From positions 1 to 41,349 of the forward strand of contig CALWZC010000020.1 in assembly GCA_944385935.1 (NCBI GenBank): DNA of 41,349 nucleotides, in the 5' to 3' direction. A model generated the notes under the pieces. It saw nothing but the letters and a program-made list of their open reading frames with translations, did no database searches and had not been told where the DNA came from. This stretch comes from an uncultured Anaerofilum sp. (GTDB lineage: Bacteria > Bacillota > Clostridia > Oscillospirales > Ruminococcaceae). The position numbers and the translations under genes are program-made. Of the stretch, positions 9,001 to 18,206 are shown piece after piece. Every line of letters begins with the position of its first letter. The first letter of the stretch is position 1.

Positions 9001-12000
9001 CATTACCCCAGTTGCTATGCCAGAAGGTTTCATCCTTTTTGTCCACTGCAAAATCTGGGCCGCCCTCATTGCCTGATACATTGGCATAGCTGGGGGCTGT
9101 TGCCTTTACAGTGTCAGTATAATCTAGGCTGTCATCCTCTGGGGATACAGTTCCTGTTGTAGGCTGCCCCAAACGGATGGTGTATACATCCTTTTGGCTG
9201 TGGTCTTCCGACTCGGTAAGAATGCGGATAATTCCTTCATGGTCGGGCAACATGGTATAGGCTGCGTTTACATTGCTTTCAATTTCAGCCTTGTATACTG
9301 CCAATGCCTCAGTGGGGTAGTCTTTGGCAGCCAAAGAGGCTTTGTCTACCTCCACACCATCCAGTACAATTCGGCTAAGAGTAGGCTGGCTGTTTACTCC
9401 AAAGGTGGGAGTTCCCATAACAAGCTGGATTTCTGTCAAATCTGCCTCTTGTTCAAATTCAAGTTTTACCCATACAGCAGGTACCAGTTGGTCTAAGGTA
9501 TGGGTGTCTGTATTGCCATCTGTGGTTTTCTTTGGCTCCAGTTTTGTCCATTGCTGTCCATTGGCAGACCAAGAAATTACTGGCTCTGCTGCGGTTGCCC
9601 CCTCTTTGTGGGTGACAATGGTTTTGTATAGGTTCTGGGCGGTATCATATCGGAACAAAATGGTGCCTGTGCCCTTCCATCCGTCACCATCTTTTTTGCC
9701 GTCCACCAAAGGTTTTAACTCTGGTGCATTTTCTGGGGTTTGTTGGTTCAGGTACAATCCTGGTGCCGCTGGTGCAAGATTTTCTCCTTGGGAAATTTCG
9801 CCTTTGCCTGCCCGAACCCATGCCTTTACCTCCACTGGCTTTCCAAAGGCATTGGCAGTACCTGCAACCTCATAGATTTTTTCGGTATCAAATGTTACTT
9901 CCTGCAAGGGCTTTCCATCTACAGTAGTCCATTCTACTGGGAACTCTACATTGAGAATAGTTCCGTCTGCCTGTACTGCTGGACGGGTGGAAGGCAAGGA
10001 GGGAGAACTGCCCACCAAAATAGCAGTGGAATAGTTCATCAGGGCGGCAACTTCTTCCATAACTGTTACATTTACCTGTGTGGTAAGTCCTGTATCCTGA
10101 ATGGTTCCCCTTACCGAGAAAGTTCCGTTTTCTTCAAAGCGAGAGGGGTCAATCTCTTCCCACTCTATGGCTTTTGCAGCGGTTTTTCCATCTGCATAGG
10201 TCAATGTAACCTCTTGGGGCAAGGTTACAGGATTGCCCTTTAACACATAGAAGTTGCGGGACATTTCATAGCTTACAATGCGGCCGGGCTGACTTTCCTG
10301 CTCTACAGGGGTGGTAGTAACAGTAACAGAGGCTGGATTCAATCCCTCTGCGTTTGCAGTCACTGTGAAATTGCCTGCTTCTTCGGTAGACTGCACAATC
10401 ACCAAAAGTTTCCCCTTCATTGCCTGTCGGCTGGTGGAGGTAAAAGGTGTATGGTCGTCATGGCGTGCATTGTCCACTGCAACAATTTTTCCGCTTCCTG
10501 TGATAGACACATTGATTTGGGGCTCTGCGCCATTGACAAATCTTCCCTGTGCATCTTCCACATCAATAGTGATATAGCTTAAATCCCTACCATCTGCCGC
10601 AATGGAAGTTCTGTCGGCTGTGGCATTCAAGGAAACTGCATTGCCCACAGTTTCCACTTGTGCCCTGCCTTGGGTATTGGAAATTTGCTCTCCATTTTCT
10701 GCTGTCCATGCCTCTGCACGCAGGGTTCCCTCCTTGTAGGGAACCATAAAGGTTGCATACAAAGATTCATGTCCGCTTTTTTCTACAAAATCCCCTGTAC
10801 CGCTGGTGTACAGTTGATAGCTGTACTTTCCTGCGGTTTTGGATTCTGCTTTTGCAGTTCCCACCAATTCATCATTGAGGTACAGTTTAATAAAGGGGGC
10901 ATCGCTATAAACAACCTCTGCCTCGCCTTTTTCGTTTAGCTCAATTTCTTCCTGATTCCAAACAGGTAGTACATGAAGGGTATCCACCTTCTCATTCCAT
11001 TGGCTCTGATAGAAATAATAGCTATCTTTTGGGAAACCTGCCAAGTCTACAATTCCAAAATAGGAATGTTTTGGTGCGGGCCATTTTCCGCCACTGACAC
11101 CAGTTCCTACGCCATTCCATGGAGTAGGTTCGCCTAAATAGTCAAAGCCTGTCCAAACAAAGGTTCCTGCATTGTAGGGCACAGTAATGGTATTCCACCA
11201 TGCCTCACTTGCCAAGGCACCCCAGCCCACCTTACTTTTATCATAGGAAGTTAGTAGCCGGTCACTGTTTTTATCCTGCTGGCTTTCCTTTCGGTCATAG
11301 ACACCACGACTATTGACCGCAGAGGCGGTTTCGGAACCATACATTGCCCAACCTTTGCTACGGAATTGCTCCATCTGTTCAATGCTAGCATAGTTTAGTC
11401 CCACAACGCCCCATGCATCTGCAATGGCCTGTGCCATTGCGATACTTCTGCCATCATTTGCTTTCAGCTTATTGTCACCAAAGGTCACTGGACGAGTGGG
11501 GTCAATATCCTTTACATATTGGCTCAACTGTGCAGCTAATTGGGGATAGCTACCAGTATTATCACTGGTAATTTCCAAAAGCTCGTTGCCTAGGCTGTAC
11601 ATAATAACGCTGGGGGCATTTTTATCTCGCTGTACCATTGCGCCTAGGTCAAACTGCCACCACTCAGTTTTTCCGGCAACTGCTCCAACTATGGTATTAT
11701 CTGCCTCCACCTTTGTGTGGAACCATCCTGAATAATCATTATTATTGTAGTTTTTAATGCTTGTCCAAGTGTCAAAGGCTTCATCAATCACCAGCATACC
11801 CATTTCATTGCAGATATCAATCAACTGGTCTGCCACAGGGTTATGGGTTACACGGATGGCATTTACACCCATATCTTGCAAGATTTCCACCTGTCGCTGG
11901 ATTGCACGGTACCACGCCTCGGAGCCTAAAGCACCTTGGTCATGGTGCATACTTACGCCTTCTAGTTTGTGATACTTTCCGTTGAGCATAAAGCCATTGT

Positions 12001-12991
12001 CCTTGTCAAACTGGAACCAACGGAAGCCAAAATCGGTAGTATAGCTGTCAACTGGTTGACCATTTTGCAACACTTCGGTGGTGACAGTATACAAATTGCC
12101 CTGACCAATATCCCATTTTTTAAAGCTATCCAGTTTTAAATCTGCTTGTATGGTTTGCACCTCTCCGCCGGAAATTGCTGTTTCGGCAGTTGTGGTTTCT
12201 GACAAAACTTCTGTTTTCCCTTTTTCGGTAATGGTGTGGCGCAAAGTAACAGTAGCTTGCTGCTGACTTGCATTTTTTACTTGTGCAGCAATATGTACAT
12301 CCCCTTGATTCTCCTTCGGGGTAGTTACCGAGGTACCATAGCGGTCAACGTGAACCGGATTGGTGACTGTTAAATGTACACTGCGATAAATTCCGCTTCC
12401 AGAATACCAACGGCTAGAGGGGAGTTTATTTTGTACCTTTACTGCAATTACATTTTCTCCCTCAAAATTCAGATACTGCTGGGGCAATTCAAAGGAAAAG
12501 GGAGTGTAACCATAGGGATGGGTTCCCAATTTTTGCCCATTGATATAGACGGTAGCATTCATGTAAACGCCGCCAAAGTCAATGCTGATGGTTCTCCCTT
12601 TCCATTCTGGGGAGAGACTAAAGGATTTTCTATACCATCCAGTGCCTCCGGGAAGGTAAGCACTTTCTGCCTCACCATTTTGGGTGTAGGGCTGTTCAAT
12701 GCTGTAATCGTGGGGTAGCTGCACATCTGTCCATGCAGAATCGTTGAAGGTTGGTGTCTGTGCATTTTCTGCATCCCCTAGATAAAACCTCCAGTGGCTA
12801 TCAAACAACATGGAACGCTGATTGCCAGAATAAGAATTGACATAGATGGTTTCTTGTGCAGAAGATGTCTGCGTTTGGGAAGTGTCATCTGCCAAAGGTG
12901 CTGCCATTGGTACAACAGTGGCACCCATTGCAATGGAAGTGGCCAGCACCACACTGGTCAACTTTTTTACAGGATGGTTGTTTTGGGTCAC
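6068..12991 (-). CDS. Giant multidomain cell-surface glycoside hydrolase family 2 protein
   Basis: 2307-aa exported enzyme, probably a beta-galactosidase or related exo-glycosidase acting on host or dietary glycans. In order: signal peptide (residues 1-35), GH2 sugar-binding domain (about 60-210), Ig-like domain (215-325) and GH2 TIM barrel (330-660). The acid/base Glu470 is in SLGNE and the nucleophile Glu554 is in YGSETAS. Then follow DUF4982-like and GH2 C-terminal beta domains (about 675-893), two Big_4-type Ig domains (905-1080), a galactose-binding-like region, a discoidin/CBM32 domain (around 1350-1500), more Ig-like repeats, a second discoidin-like region, a Pro/Thr linker, a helical segment and a C-terminal membrane helix (about 2282-2300) followed by KKK. 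No LPXTG motif is present, so anchoring is by the helix. The start is GTG 12991 with GGAGGGA 8 nt upstream. The gene looks intact although its likely regulators upstream are broken. Confidence 0.9.
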   Translation of the reverse strand: MTQNNHPVKKLTSVVLATSIAMGATVVPMAAPLADDTSQTQTSSAQETIYVNSYSGNQRSMLFDSHWRFYLGDAENAQTPTFNDSAWTDVQLPHDYSIEQPYTQNGEAESAYLPGGTGWYRKSFSLSPEWKGRTISIDFGGVYMNATVYINGQKLGTHPYGYTPFSFELPQQYLNFEGENVIAVKVQNKLPSSRWYSGSGIYRSVHLTVTNPVHVDRYGTSVTTPKENQGDVHIAAQVKNASQQQATVTLRHTITEKGKTEVLSETTTAETAISGGEVQTIQADLKLDSFKKWDIGQGNLYTVTTEVLQNGQPVDSYTTDFGFRWFQFDKDNGFMLNGKYHKLEGVSMHHDQGALGSEAWYRAIQRQVEILQDMGVNAIRVTHNPVADQLIDICNEMGMLVIDEAFDTWTSIKNYNNNDYSGWFHTKVEADNTIVGAVAGKTEWWQFDLGAMVQRDKNAPSVIMYSLGNELLEITSDNTGSYPQLAAQLSQYVKDIDPTRPVTFGDNKLKANDGRSIAMAQAIADAWGVVGLNYASIEQMEQFRSKGWAMYGSETASAVNSRGVYDRKESQQDKNSDRLLTSYDKSKVGWGALASEAWWNTITVPYNAGTFVWTGFDYLGEPTPWNGVGTGVSGGKWPAPKHSYFGIVDLAGFPKDSYYFYQSQWNEKVDTLHVLPVWNQEEIELNEKGEAEVVYSDAPFIKLYLNDELVGTAKAESKTAGKYSYQLYTSGTGDFVEKSGHESLYATFMVPYKEGTLRAEAWTAENGEQISNTQGRAQVETVGNAVSLNATADRTSIAADGRDLSYITIDVEDAQGRFVNGAEPQINVSITGSGKIVAVDNARHDDHTPFTSTSRQAMKGKLLVIVQSTEEAGNFTVTANAEGLNPASVTVTTTPVEQESQPGRIVSYEMSRNFYVLKGNPVTLPQEVTLTYADGKTAAKAIEWEEIDPSRFEENGTFSVRGTIQDTGLTTQVNVTVMEEVAALMNYSTAILVGSSPSLPSTRPAVQADGTILNVEFPVEWTTVDGKPLQEVTFDTEKIYEVAGTANAFGKPVEVKAWVRAGKGEISQGENLAPAAPGLYLNQQTPENAPELKPLVDGKKDGDGWKGTGTILFRYDTAQNLYKTIVTHKEGATAAEPVISWSANGQQWTKLEPKKTTDGNTDTHTLDQLVPAVWVKLEFEQEADLTEIQLVMGTPTFGVNSQPTLSRIVLDGVEVDKASLAAKDYPTEALAVYKAEIESNVNAAYTMLPDHEGIIRILTESEDHSQKDVYTIRLGQPTTGTVSPEDDSLDYTDTVKATAPSYANVSGNEGGPDFAVDKKDETFWHSNWGNGVGPTDLTNDPENRYIQLELDKEIKVGGLRYLPRQVGGGGSANGRVTQYEIKVSTDGKAWETVATGEWSNDGNWKLASFQTPSNAKYLRLYGTHTAGDATNKFMSAAELRVQQAKEKPEAMDLSTAEVTMQDSFDYTGYAIVPKPTVVLEGQTLRYGVDYKLEYTDNIQPGTATVKIIGIIGYTGEIEKTFTIHPVELVVVRYEPVEITVNAGQDPTPQLPKTVQAHMNVGPVQEMAVQWNAIPPEQYAQAGSFVVDGTVEGATVQPQATIKVIGPMAAERISLAVAQGNAPTLPAEVSVYFTDGSEQSHPVVWNTEGLEFTAGKTVTVPGTVQVENTTLSTTASVRVVSLEEVTSQMVSQQVAGSTLPLAVSFYSPDGDSATNINDGSKEFSNQAGKKIWSDWQRDTFHPAPWVGIVLGTADTPQDTTVNKISIGFIAESGQTALKVPQDYTVQYYVGNQLDYNISNVNDGQNWPLMSAPNNWKEVPNLQKGQLPTDDGYATMVDATFDPVVTKAIRVVMTPKQNQWVGVEELEVYSPVVPTNDNYQVSSILLDGTERLADFDQNRVLTVEVSTDTLPQIEVFATNNAAVTVVPAPDTNSAAKIIFCAENGNKETATEYTIQFHKITPESYPIEVKVPHLTASAQEAREGETVYLLLEDGYHIKENTLQVAAGETLVPVDMDTMSFVMPKGAVVVTGETEPIPTPTPVPTATPIPTPAPTTVPTPTPTPVPTAAPTAAPTAVPTPAPTTAPVPPSAIATPKPTQKPVAKPTATPDTKMTLKTEELKVVPKALEKLYQTVEEIQGAMLKKAMESIESVTAEHSKLFDAMLYEVDGKGNQKAVAAKDFPQEGVLVQIPYEQLGKGISAKTHEFVVTHMFEQDTDSYKAGDVEVITAELTETNIQFVVKSLSPILISWKEKAPEQTQQAASQPTATPQPTAQPKAEQKTSVLPMIIGGIVLAVACVAGGVWWYQKKKTS
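6690..6905 (-). repeat. Pro/Thr/Ala-rich linker repeats in the glycosidase
   Basis: Low-complexity DNA encodes about 70 residues of PTP, PTA and PVP units near the C-terminus of the glycosidase. Such linkers hold catalytic domains away from the cell wall. Near-identical codon runs make this a likely site of length variation between strains. Confidence 0.85.
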
Positions 12992-13093
12992 AAATGGTTC
13001 CCTCCTATACTCTTGTAATAATGTTCCGAGAATACATTCTGTAGTAAGAATACCATTCTTTTTTAATATGAATCCATATAAATTTATTGTGTG

Positions 13094-13121
13094 ATTCTAT
13101 AAATTTATTTTACCATTTCAA
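13094..13121 (-). promoter_or_regulatory. Candidate promoter of the glycosidase gene
   Basis: On the minus strand TTGAAA (13121-13116) and TAGAAT (13099-13094) are separated by 16 nt, about 100 nt before the GTG start. The region is very AT-rich, so chance matches are possible. Confidence 0.4.
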
Positions 13122-13205
13122 ACATATTTTACGTAAATTTTATATTTTTTTATTCAAAATAACACAAAAACCCTTTTGTACACCTTCAAAACTTTGTTAA
13201 ATACT

Positions 13206-13822
13206 TTATTGTGTAAGATTTTCAGGAGTAATTGCCGCATATGGCAGCCAAATATATTGCTCTTTCTGCTCCTATGTAGCAAAATCCTTTTCCTGCAACC
13301 CCATTGCCAACTGTAAAATTGCCTCTGCAATGTCTTAGGCATCGTTGAGTACAGTCTTTTGCATGGTTCCTTGTCGAATTGCCTCTAGTGCTGGTTCTGT
13401 ACCATCTATCCCCACTATCATGGGCATTTGTTCGGGGGATATTTCTGCCTGTAATAGTGCATCAATAGCACCCAGTGCCATATCATCGTTGTTGGATATT
13501 ACAACCTCTGGCAACATATGCAATTCCTGCATCCATTGGCTCATCCTTGCATTGGCTTGGCTTCTGTCCCAGTTGGCAGTATTGCTTGCCAATTTTTCTA
13601 CTGTCAATCCTCCTTCGGTGAGGGTTTGCACAGAATATTCTGTACGAAGAAGAGTATCTTGATGTCCCGGCTCTCCCTCCAGCATTACATATTGCAAAAC
13701 ACCATCTCCATTTTTATCCAATTTGCCAGAATTCTTTTGCCAACAAGATTGCTATAGTGCGTTTTACTTTTCCCACCTTAGCGGAATACGGGATACAGTA
13801 ATTTTTGATTGGTTGGTTCATA
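13206..13822 (-). pseudogene. MglB-like galactose-binding protein, decayed
   Basis: The readable part aligns in pattern with the C-terminal half of the periplasmic galactose/glucose-binding protein MglB: KNGDGVLQYVMLEGEPGHQD, then VVISNNDDMALGAIDALL, then TVLNDA. It is then cut by TAA at 13335 and TAG at 13272, after which the same frame still reads YIWLPYAAITPENL before the final TAA at 13206. A frameshift near 13735 separates AILLAKEFW from NSGKLDKNGDG. The N-terminal half and any signal peptide are missing, though a good GGAGGG site precedes an ATG at 13822. It lay directly upstream of the glycosidase, as the sugar-binding subunit or sensor partner would. Confidence 0.85.
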
Positions 13823-13834
13823 GGTTTCACCCTC

Positions 13835-14465
13835 CTATACCACAGAAATGGCAAGTTGATAGTCTTTTACCTTTTGGTTTTGTGCTGCCGCTGCTGCCTG
13901 TTGTACTGCCACATATCCCATTGCATACTCACTCCATACTGCCAATGTTTGCACCTGTCCATTTTCCAATGCAATTACCAAGGAATCGGTCATCCCAGCC
14001 CCATACAACATTGGGTTTGGTGCGTCTTGGGGCACCATTTGCACAATCTGCTGTAAGGTCTGGAAATCCATACAAACCACAGCCTCTGCCTGCCGCAATT
14101 GCTCAATTGTAGGAAAGGTGCAACTTTGTACCAAAAATCCTGTTTCAGAGAGGCTTTGCTCCACTTCTTCCATTCGTTGCTGAAGTGCTGCACATTCTGC
14201 CCTTCCATCTACCAAAAGCACAGATGCAGAAGGAGAAACATCCTACAAAATTTGCTCTGCCAGCAATTTTCCCACTTGTTGGTTGTCGGAAACCCATGCT
14301 TTTGCCCCCTCTAATGGAGATTCCACAGCAATCACTGGTAGTTGCCCCATTTGTTCTATACACAAAGAAATTTGTTCTTTGTCTGCTGGTGCTACAATCA
14401 TGGCATCTATACCTACTTCTCTCTCGTTTCATTAACTCCGCCTGTTCTGCCGGATTATTATTTAT
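13835..14465 (-). pseudogene. Periplasmic-binding-like sugar sensor, decayed
   Basis: Remnant of a type 1 periplasmic-binding fold (LacI/RbsB-like). Reading across the lesions gives NNPAEQAELMKR, a 1-nt frameshift, REVGIDAMIVAPADKEQ, then VIAVESPLEGAKAWVSDNQQ and LLAEQIL. A TAG follows near 14243 (probably from CAG), then DVSPSASVLLVDGRAEC continues to the TAA at 13835. The N-terminus was lost in a deletion that fused it to the kinase remnant. In Clostridia such proteins often sit beside cache-domain histidine kinases and pass on sugar binding; that role is inferred from context. Confidence 0.75.
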
Positions 14466-15429
14466 AGGGGTTAATTTGTGTATGAAGTACCTCCAGTTCC
14501 GACCGGCGTTTATCCTCCTCTTGGGCAATGACATCTTCCATTAGGTGGTGCATAGTAGATACTATGGTGCGGATAGCATGTTCCAAATGCCTTACTTCAT
14601 AACAGCCCTCATCGGGAATTTGTGGTAATGTTCCCTTTTTGCCCACTTCATTGACCGCTTTTTCAAGATTGCGGATAGGCTGTGCAATATGGGCAGAAAT
14701 GCGGATATTGACAAATACAAGCAAAAAAATAGCAAACAATAACACCGATAGCACAAACAGCAAAAATTGTCCGCTGTTGGCTGTAATTCCTTTTACAGGC
14801 ACTACTCCCACCAATTTCCAACCAGTATAGCCCACTGTTTTTACAGTGACTTGCTGGCGTTCTCTTTGGAAGGTTTGCCAATGGGTTCCATCGGAAAGCT
14901 GGGCGGCATGCAGGTTATCCTCTTGGGCAAGACCTGCATAAATGAGCTGTTGCCGTGGATGGTAAATAATCTCTCCCTTACTATCCACAATATAGAGATA
15001 CCCCTCTCCTGTTAACCGGATATTGAGGCAAATTTGCTCTATTCCTGCAAATCTCATATCCACTAAAAGCACACCGCTTTGTGTGGTGCCTCGGTTGGTT
15101 AGTTCCACTTGACGGCTGAGAGAAACTACTCATTGGTATCTTCCATCTACCCAACGAAAAAGATTTTGTACATGAGGGATAGAAAAATGGATGTTTTCAA
15201 TTTTTTGCAACGCAACAGAAAACCATAGCTCCTTTTGGGGTTGTACATTCTCTTTTAAGGTGGATAAGGGAGAGCCTATCACCAAATTTTCCTTTGCATC
15301 AAAAACAGCAATGGACACCACCACATCCCAATTTTCTTCATATAGTAAGGAGAAATTGTCAAAGGGAAGTTCTTGGGACAGGTCTGTATTTTTTAAAAAT
15401 AGGACACCTTCTTTCCATAACAGGGGTAT
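14458..15429 (-). pseudogene. Cache/HAMP sensor histidine kinase (YesM-like), decayed
   Basis: The extracellular sensor domain is readable from about 15425. It is interrupted by TGA at 15130, exactly where the frame continues VVSLSRQVELTNRG, consistent with a Trp-to-stop change. Next come the membrane helix (FLLFVLSVLLFAIFLLVFV), a HAMP segment (ISAHIAQPIRNLEKAV) and the start of the kinase core, LEVLHTQINP. YesM-type kinases continue with HFLYNT here, but this frame ends at PYK-stop. The phospho-His and ATPase domains are deleted, as is the first membrane helix. It cannot signal. Confidence 0.85.
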
Positions 15430-15835
15430 TTATTGGGAACGATATTTAGAAGGGCTAACACCATGATACCATTTAAACACATAGCTAAAATAGTTGGGGT
15501 CTAGATACCCTGTTTCTTGAGCAATGAGATAGGTTTTTTCTTCGGTATCTCGCAAAAGGGCAGCCGCTGTTTCCATACATACCTTGGTAACATAAGCAGT
15601 AAAAATTAATCCTGTTTCCCGCTTGAATAATGTAGAAAAATAGGCTGGAGATATGTGCAAATGCTCACACAACATGTCAACTGACAGGTCGCTGTTTTTG
15701 TAATTTTGTTGGATATATTGCTTTGTCTATGGTGCAAGAAGTGGCATAATTCCGTTGGCTGCGAAGCAATTCTTGCAAATGCAAACAACACTGTTCTACC
15801 CATTATGCCAAATCATTAAATGTAAACATCTGAGA
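15430..15835 (-). pseudogene. AraC-type response regulator, C-terminal remnant
   Basis: The C-terminal AraC helix-turn-helix pair is readable (LCEHLHISPAYFSTLFKRETG and GYLDPNYFSYVFKWYHGVSP). Upstream the same frame reads LQELLRSQRNYATSCTIDKA and meets a TAA after FNDLA near 15800. The receiver domain with its phospho-Asp is absent. Its stop is followed directly by the kinase remnant in the same frame. In intact systems this YesN-like regulator would activate the sugar-utilisation genes, here probably the glycosidase. Confidence 0.8.
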
Positions 15836-15853
15836 ATTTATAATAGAATATAT

Positions 15854-16009
15854 CTACCTGTATGCTTCTCCGTTTGTTGTCTGTTGGCTAGTGGATTGAG
15901 AGGTAGTTCCACCAGAACTGCCGCCACTAGAGCTTGCAGCTCCACCACATCCAGCCAGAACACCCAATGCTATCACCGTAGCCAAACCCAGTGCAATTCT
16001 CTTTTTCAT
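15854..16009 (-). pseudogene. Lipoprotein N-terminal stub (sugar ABC binding protein type)
   Basis: 51 codons from ATG 16009, preceded by AAAGGAGG at 7 nt. The product has a type II signal peptide with lipobox LAGC (Cys21), then a Gly/Ser/Thr-rich tether, and stops at TAG 15854. This is the usual start of a solute-binding lipoprotein, but the binding domain is gone and the sequence passes into the response-regulator remnant 20 nt later. It is therefore best read as a deletion product rather than a real short gene. It could still be translated and secreted. Confidence 0.7.
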
Positions 16010-16253
16010 GTTTTCTGTCCTCCTTTAGTTTGTTGTTTTGTTTCACTCCCAAAAGAGCTTTCCGTTTATCTGTGCCTTCATTGTACTGCTTGTGTCCTGT
16101 AAATACGATAGAAAATTATTGGGTGTTCTATAAAAAAACTTCTGTTTTACACATTCAACTTCTAAAAAAATATTATTTTTTATATTTATTGCACAATATC
16201 TATTTTTTTGTATACACCTCAAATTTTTATTAAAATTATTTTAGAAGAAATTG

Positions 16254-16282
16254 TTGACAATTATAAATTTATGCTGTATAAT
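16254..16282 (+). promoter_or_regulatory. Consensus sigma-70 promoter of tRNA-Pro
   Basis: TTGACA (16254-16259), a 17-nt spacer and TATAAT (16277-16282) match the housekeeping consensus at all 12 positions. Transcription would start about 6 nt before the tRNA. The 285 nt between the lipoprotein stub and the tRNA otherwise hold only AT-rich sequence. Confidence 0.9.
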
Positions 16283-16294
16283 GAATATCGTTGT

Positions 16295-16371
16295 CCGGGT
16301 GTAGCGCAGTTTGGTAGCGCGCTTGAATGGGGTTCAAGAGGCCGTGAGTTCGACTCTCGCCACTCGGACCA
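16295..16371 (+). tRNA. tRNA-Pro (anticodon GGG)
   Basis: 77-nt cloverleaf. Acceptor CCGGGTG pairs with CACTCGG, D stem GCGC/GCGC, anticodon stem CTTGA/TCAAG with loop ATGGGGT (T33, anticodon GGG), T arm GTGAG-TTCGACT-CTCGC, discriminator A and an encoded CCA. It reads Pro codons CCC and CCU. Its 3' half is the integration target of the downstream element; the insertion keeps the tRNA intact because the element supplies an identical 3' end. Confidence 0.95.
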
Positions 16372-16412
16372 AAGCCATCAGTCTTTTGACTGGTGGCTTT
16401 TTTGTTGTTATA
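16326..16412. repeat. Left attachment site (87-bp direct repeat copy 1)
   Basis: The 87 bp from 16326 to 16412 recur without mismatch at 40731-40817. The repeat contains the last 46 nt of tRNA-Pro, including anticodon and T arm, and the downstream terminator. This is the classic attL of an element that integrates into a tRNA 3' end. Confidence 0.93.
16371..16403 (+). terminator. tRNA-Pro terminator
   Basis: AAAGCCATCAGTC pairs with GACTGGTGGCTTT across a TTTT loop and is followed by a T-tract. An identical copy is at 40776-40808. Confidence 0.9.
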
Positions 16413-16518
16413 TCGCTGTTTTTTAAGATTTTTTAGCAATACAACTCCTCTTTTTTGTTCCTATTTCAAGTGCTAGTCTAACACAAAACTTTAGACCATA
16501 ATGAATACATATTGAAAA

Positions 16519-16551
16519 GCGGCAAAGGTGTGAAACCCTTTGCCGCCTTTT
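16519..16551 (+). terminator. Hairpin with T-tract inside the left end of the element
   Basis: GCGGCAAAGG (16519-16528) pairs with CCTTTGCCGC (16537-16546), followed by CTTTTT. It is the only structure in the 348 nt between attL and the integrase. It may block tRNA read-through into the element or, on the other strand, end the integrase transcript. Confidence 0.7.
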
Positions 16552-16760
16552 TGCACCAGAAATCCATAAATTACTCAAAAAGTTCAACTTTTTCTATTGG
16601 TCAAAAGATAAAATTTTCATGTCCTCTTTTGTGCATAACAGCAATACACCATAGCAAAATTCTCTTAATTTTGCCAAAGCAGTCCCTTTATACTTACAAT
16701 AGGTGCCATACCTTAGCACTCCTTTTTGTGTTCTAATGAATTTCTATTGTGCAGAAAACA

Positions 16761-18058
16761 TTACTCAAACAGTTTTTTCTTTTCTCGAATCCTGTAAACA
16801 TCTTCATCTGCCAATAAAGCATATCTAACAGAATCGACCTTCCATTCCTCCTCTCTTTCTACTTTATACGTAACTCCATGGCCTGAAAATGTTGTTGTAC
16901 TATGGGGTTCAGCTTCCTCAATAACAAGTTCCAGTTGACTATTGGGCGGCAAGGTCAATTCCACAGCACAAGAGGGCACCTCGGTTTTCTTTATGGTTCC
17001 ATCTGTGGTATAGCGCAATGGATGGGCAGGATGATACAGTGTTCTACTTACATGCTTTTTCAAACACATTTGGTACAGTTCTGATTGTGTTGGCTTGTTG
17101 GCTCCAGAGCGATTTCTATTAGATTTATCTGCATGGCCCATCTGTTGGTAGATTTCTTTGTTTTCCAAACCACTTGCACAGTACAACGATGTACAAAAAT
17201 TTCGACGCAATGCATGGCAAGTGAGCATAGATAACAAGTGACTATCTTGAACATTTGGGTCAAAACAATAAGGTCTACTCTCTTTCAATTTTTTTACAAT
17301 TTCATCTTGACGCAGGAGTTCAGGAATTCTTTTTACAATATCCTCCATATGCATAGATATTGCTTTTGAATCTGTACAATAGCTATCTGAGGTTTCTTTT
17401 CCACACACAAGTTTTAGGGATATATCCCCATATTTTTCTTCCAGTTGCTGTTTTCTTTTAAACAGCATTTCTCCCAGCTCTCTGGAAAGGGGTACCACTC
17501 GATAGGAAGGGGCTGTTTTGGGAATTTCAGTGCGCTTTCTGGTTTTGTCAAGCTGTCCACTAACATGAAGATAATACATATTTCCCTGTGAGCCATTTAT
17601 ACCCTCCACTGAGCAAAACAACAAGCCACCATATTCACTAATGCGCAAACCTGTATCTGCCAAAATTCCAATTTGCTGCCCCAAATCTTTATTGTCACAC
17701 AATTTCTGTAGTTCTTCCTTTGGAATACTACGGGCATTGTCAGTATAAACCAGCAACATATCTTGATGAGAAACTTTGCCCCCATAGGGTGTGGGCGAGC
17801 AGGGATATTATATCCCTCTACAGTTTTCAAATCATCAATGAGAAGATACAACAAATTTAGCCGTTTCTTTCCGGAGGATGGGGTTTCTTCTCCCGGCTTC
17901 CATTGACTTTTTTTGTAAGCATTCTCTAGGGCATTGTGGCAAATTTGTTCCTGTAAATTGCTATATACTTCTTGTGTCAGTGCCTCTGCTGGTATCCCTC
18001 GCAATTCCTGTATTAAAATATCATACTGTCCTCTGTATGGGATATCAACAACCCACAC
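16761..18058 (-). pseudogene. Tyrosine recombinase (integrase) of the island, frameshifted
   Basis: Site-specific recombinase expected to cut and join attL and attR. The catalytic part (16761-17759) contains DTGLRISEYG (first catalytic Arg), CHALRRNF (HxxR) and MGHADKS (second His). The nucleophilic Tyr is probably in the extended C-terminal region but cannot be fixed by eye. The N-terminal half (17597-18058) reads in another frame. The two join at 17780-17790 if a run of five G were six (ATG GGG GGC AAA instead of ATG GGG GCA AAG). A further break near 18070 separates an upstream frame (HVFPSVANEITT, about 18075-18120) with no clear start. It lies next to attL, as integrases do. The lesion could be real decay, phase variation or a sequencing error. 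Confidence 0.8.
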
Positions 18059-18206
18059 TGCTACATCTGTGTAGTTATCTCATTTGCAACAGATGGAAAA
18101 ACATGTTTCTTAATATCATTTTCATTTTTCCATATACAGGTTTATTCACTAGTTAGGTCAAATGGTGACTTATTCAAAATTTCTCCAACATTTTCCAAAA
18201 TATGTA

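Noticed and set aside
12960-12991. LPXTG sortase anchoring of the giant glycosidase
   Set aside because: The C-terminus has LPMIIGG running into a hydrophobic helix, which lacks the required Thr-Gly; membrane anchoring is more likely.
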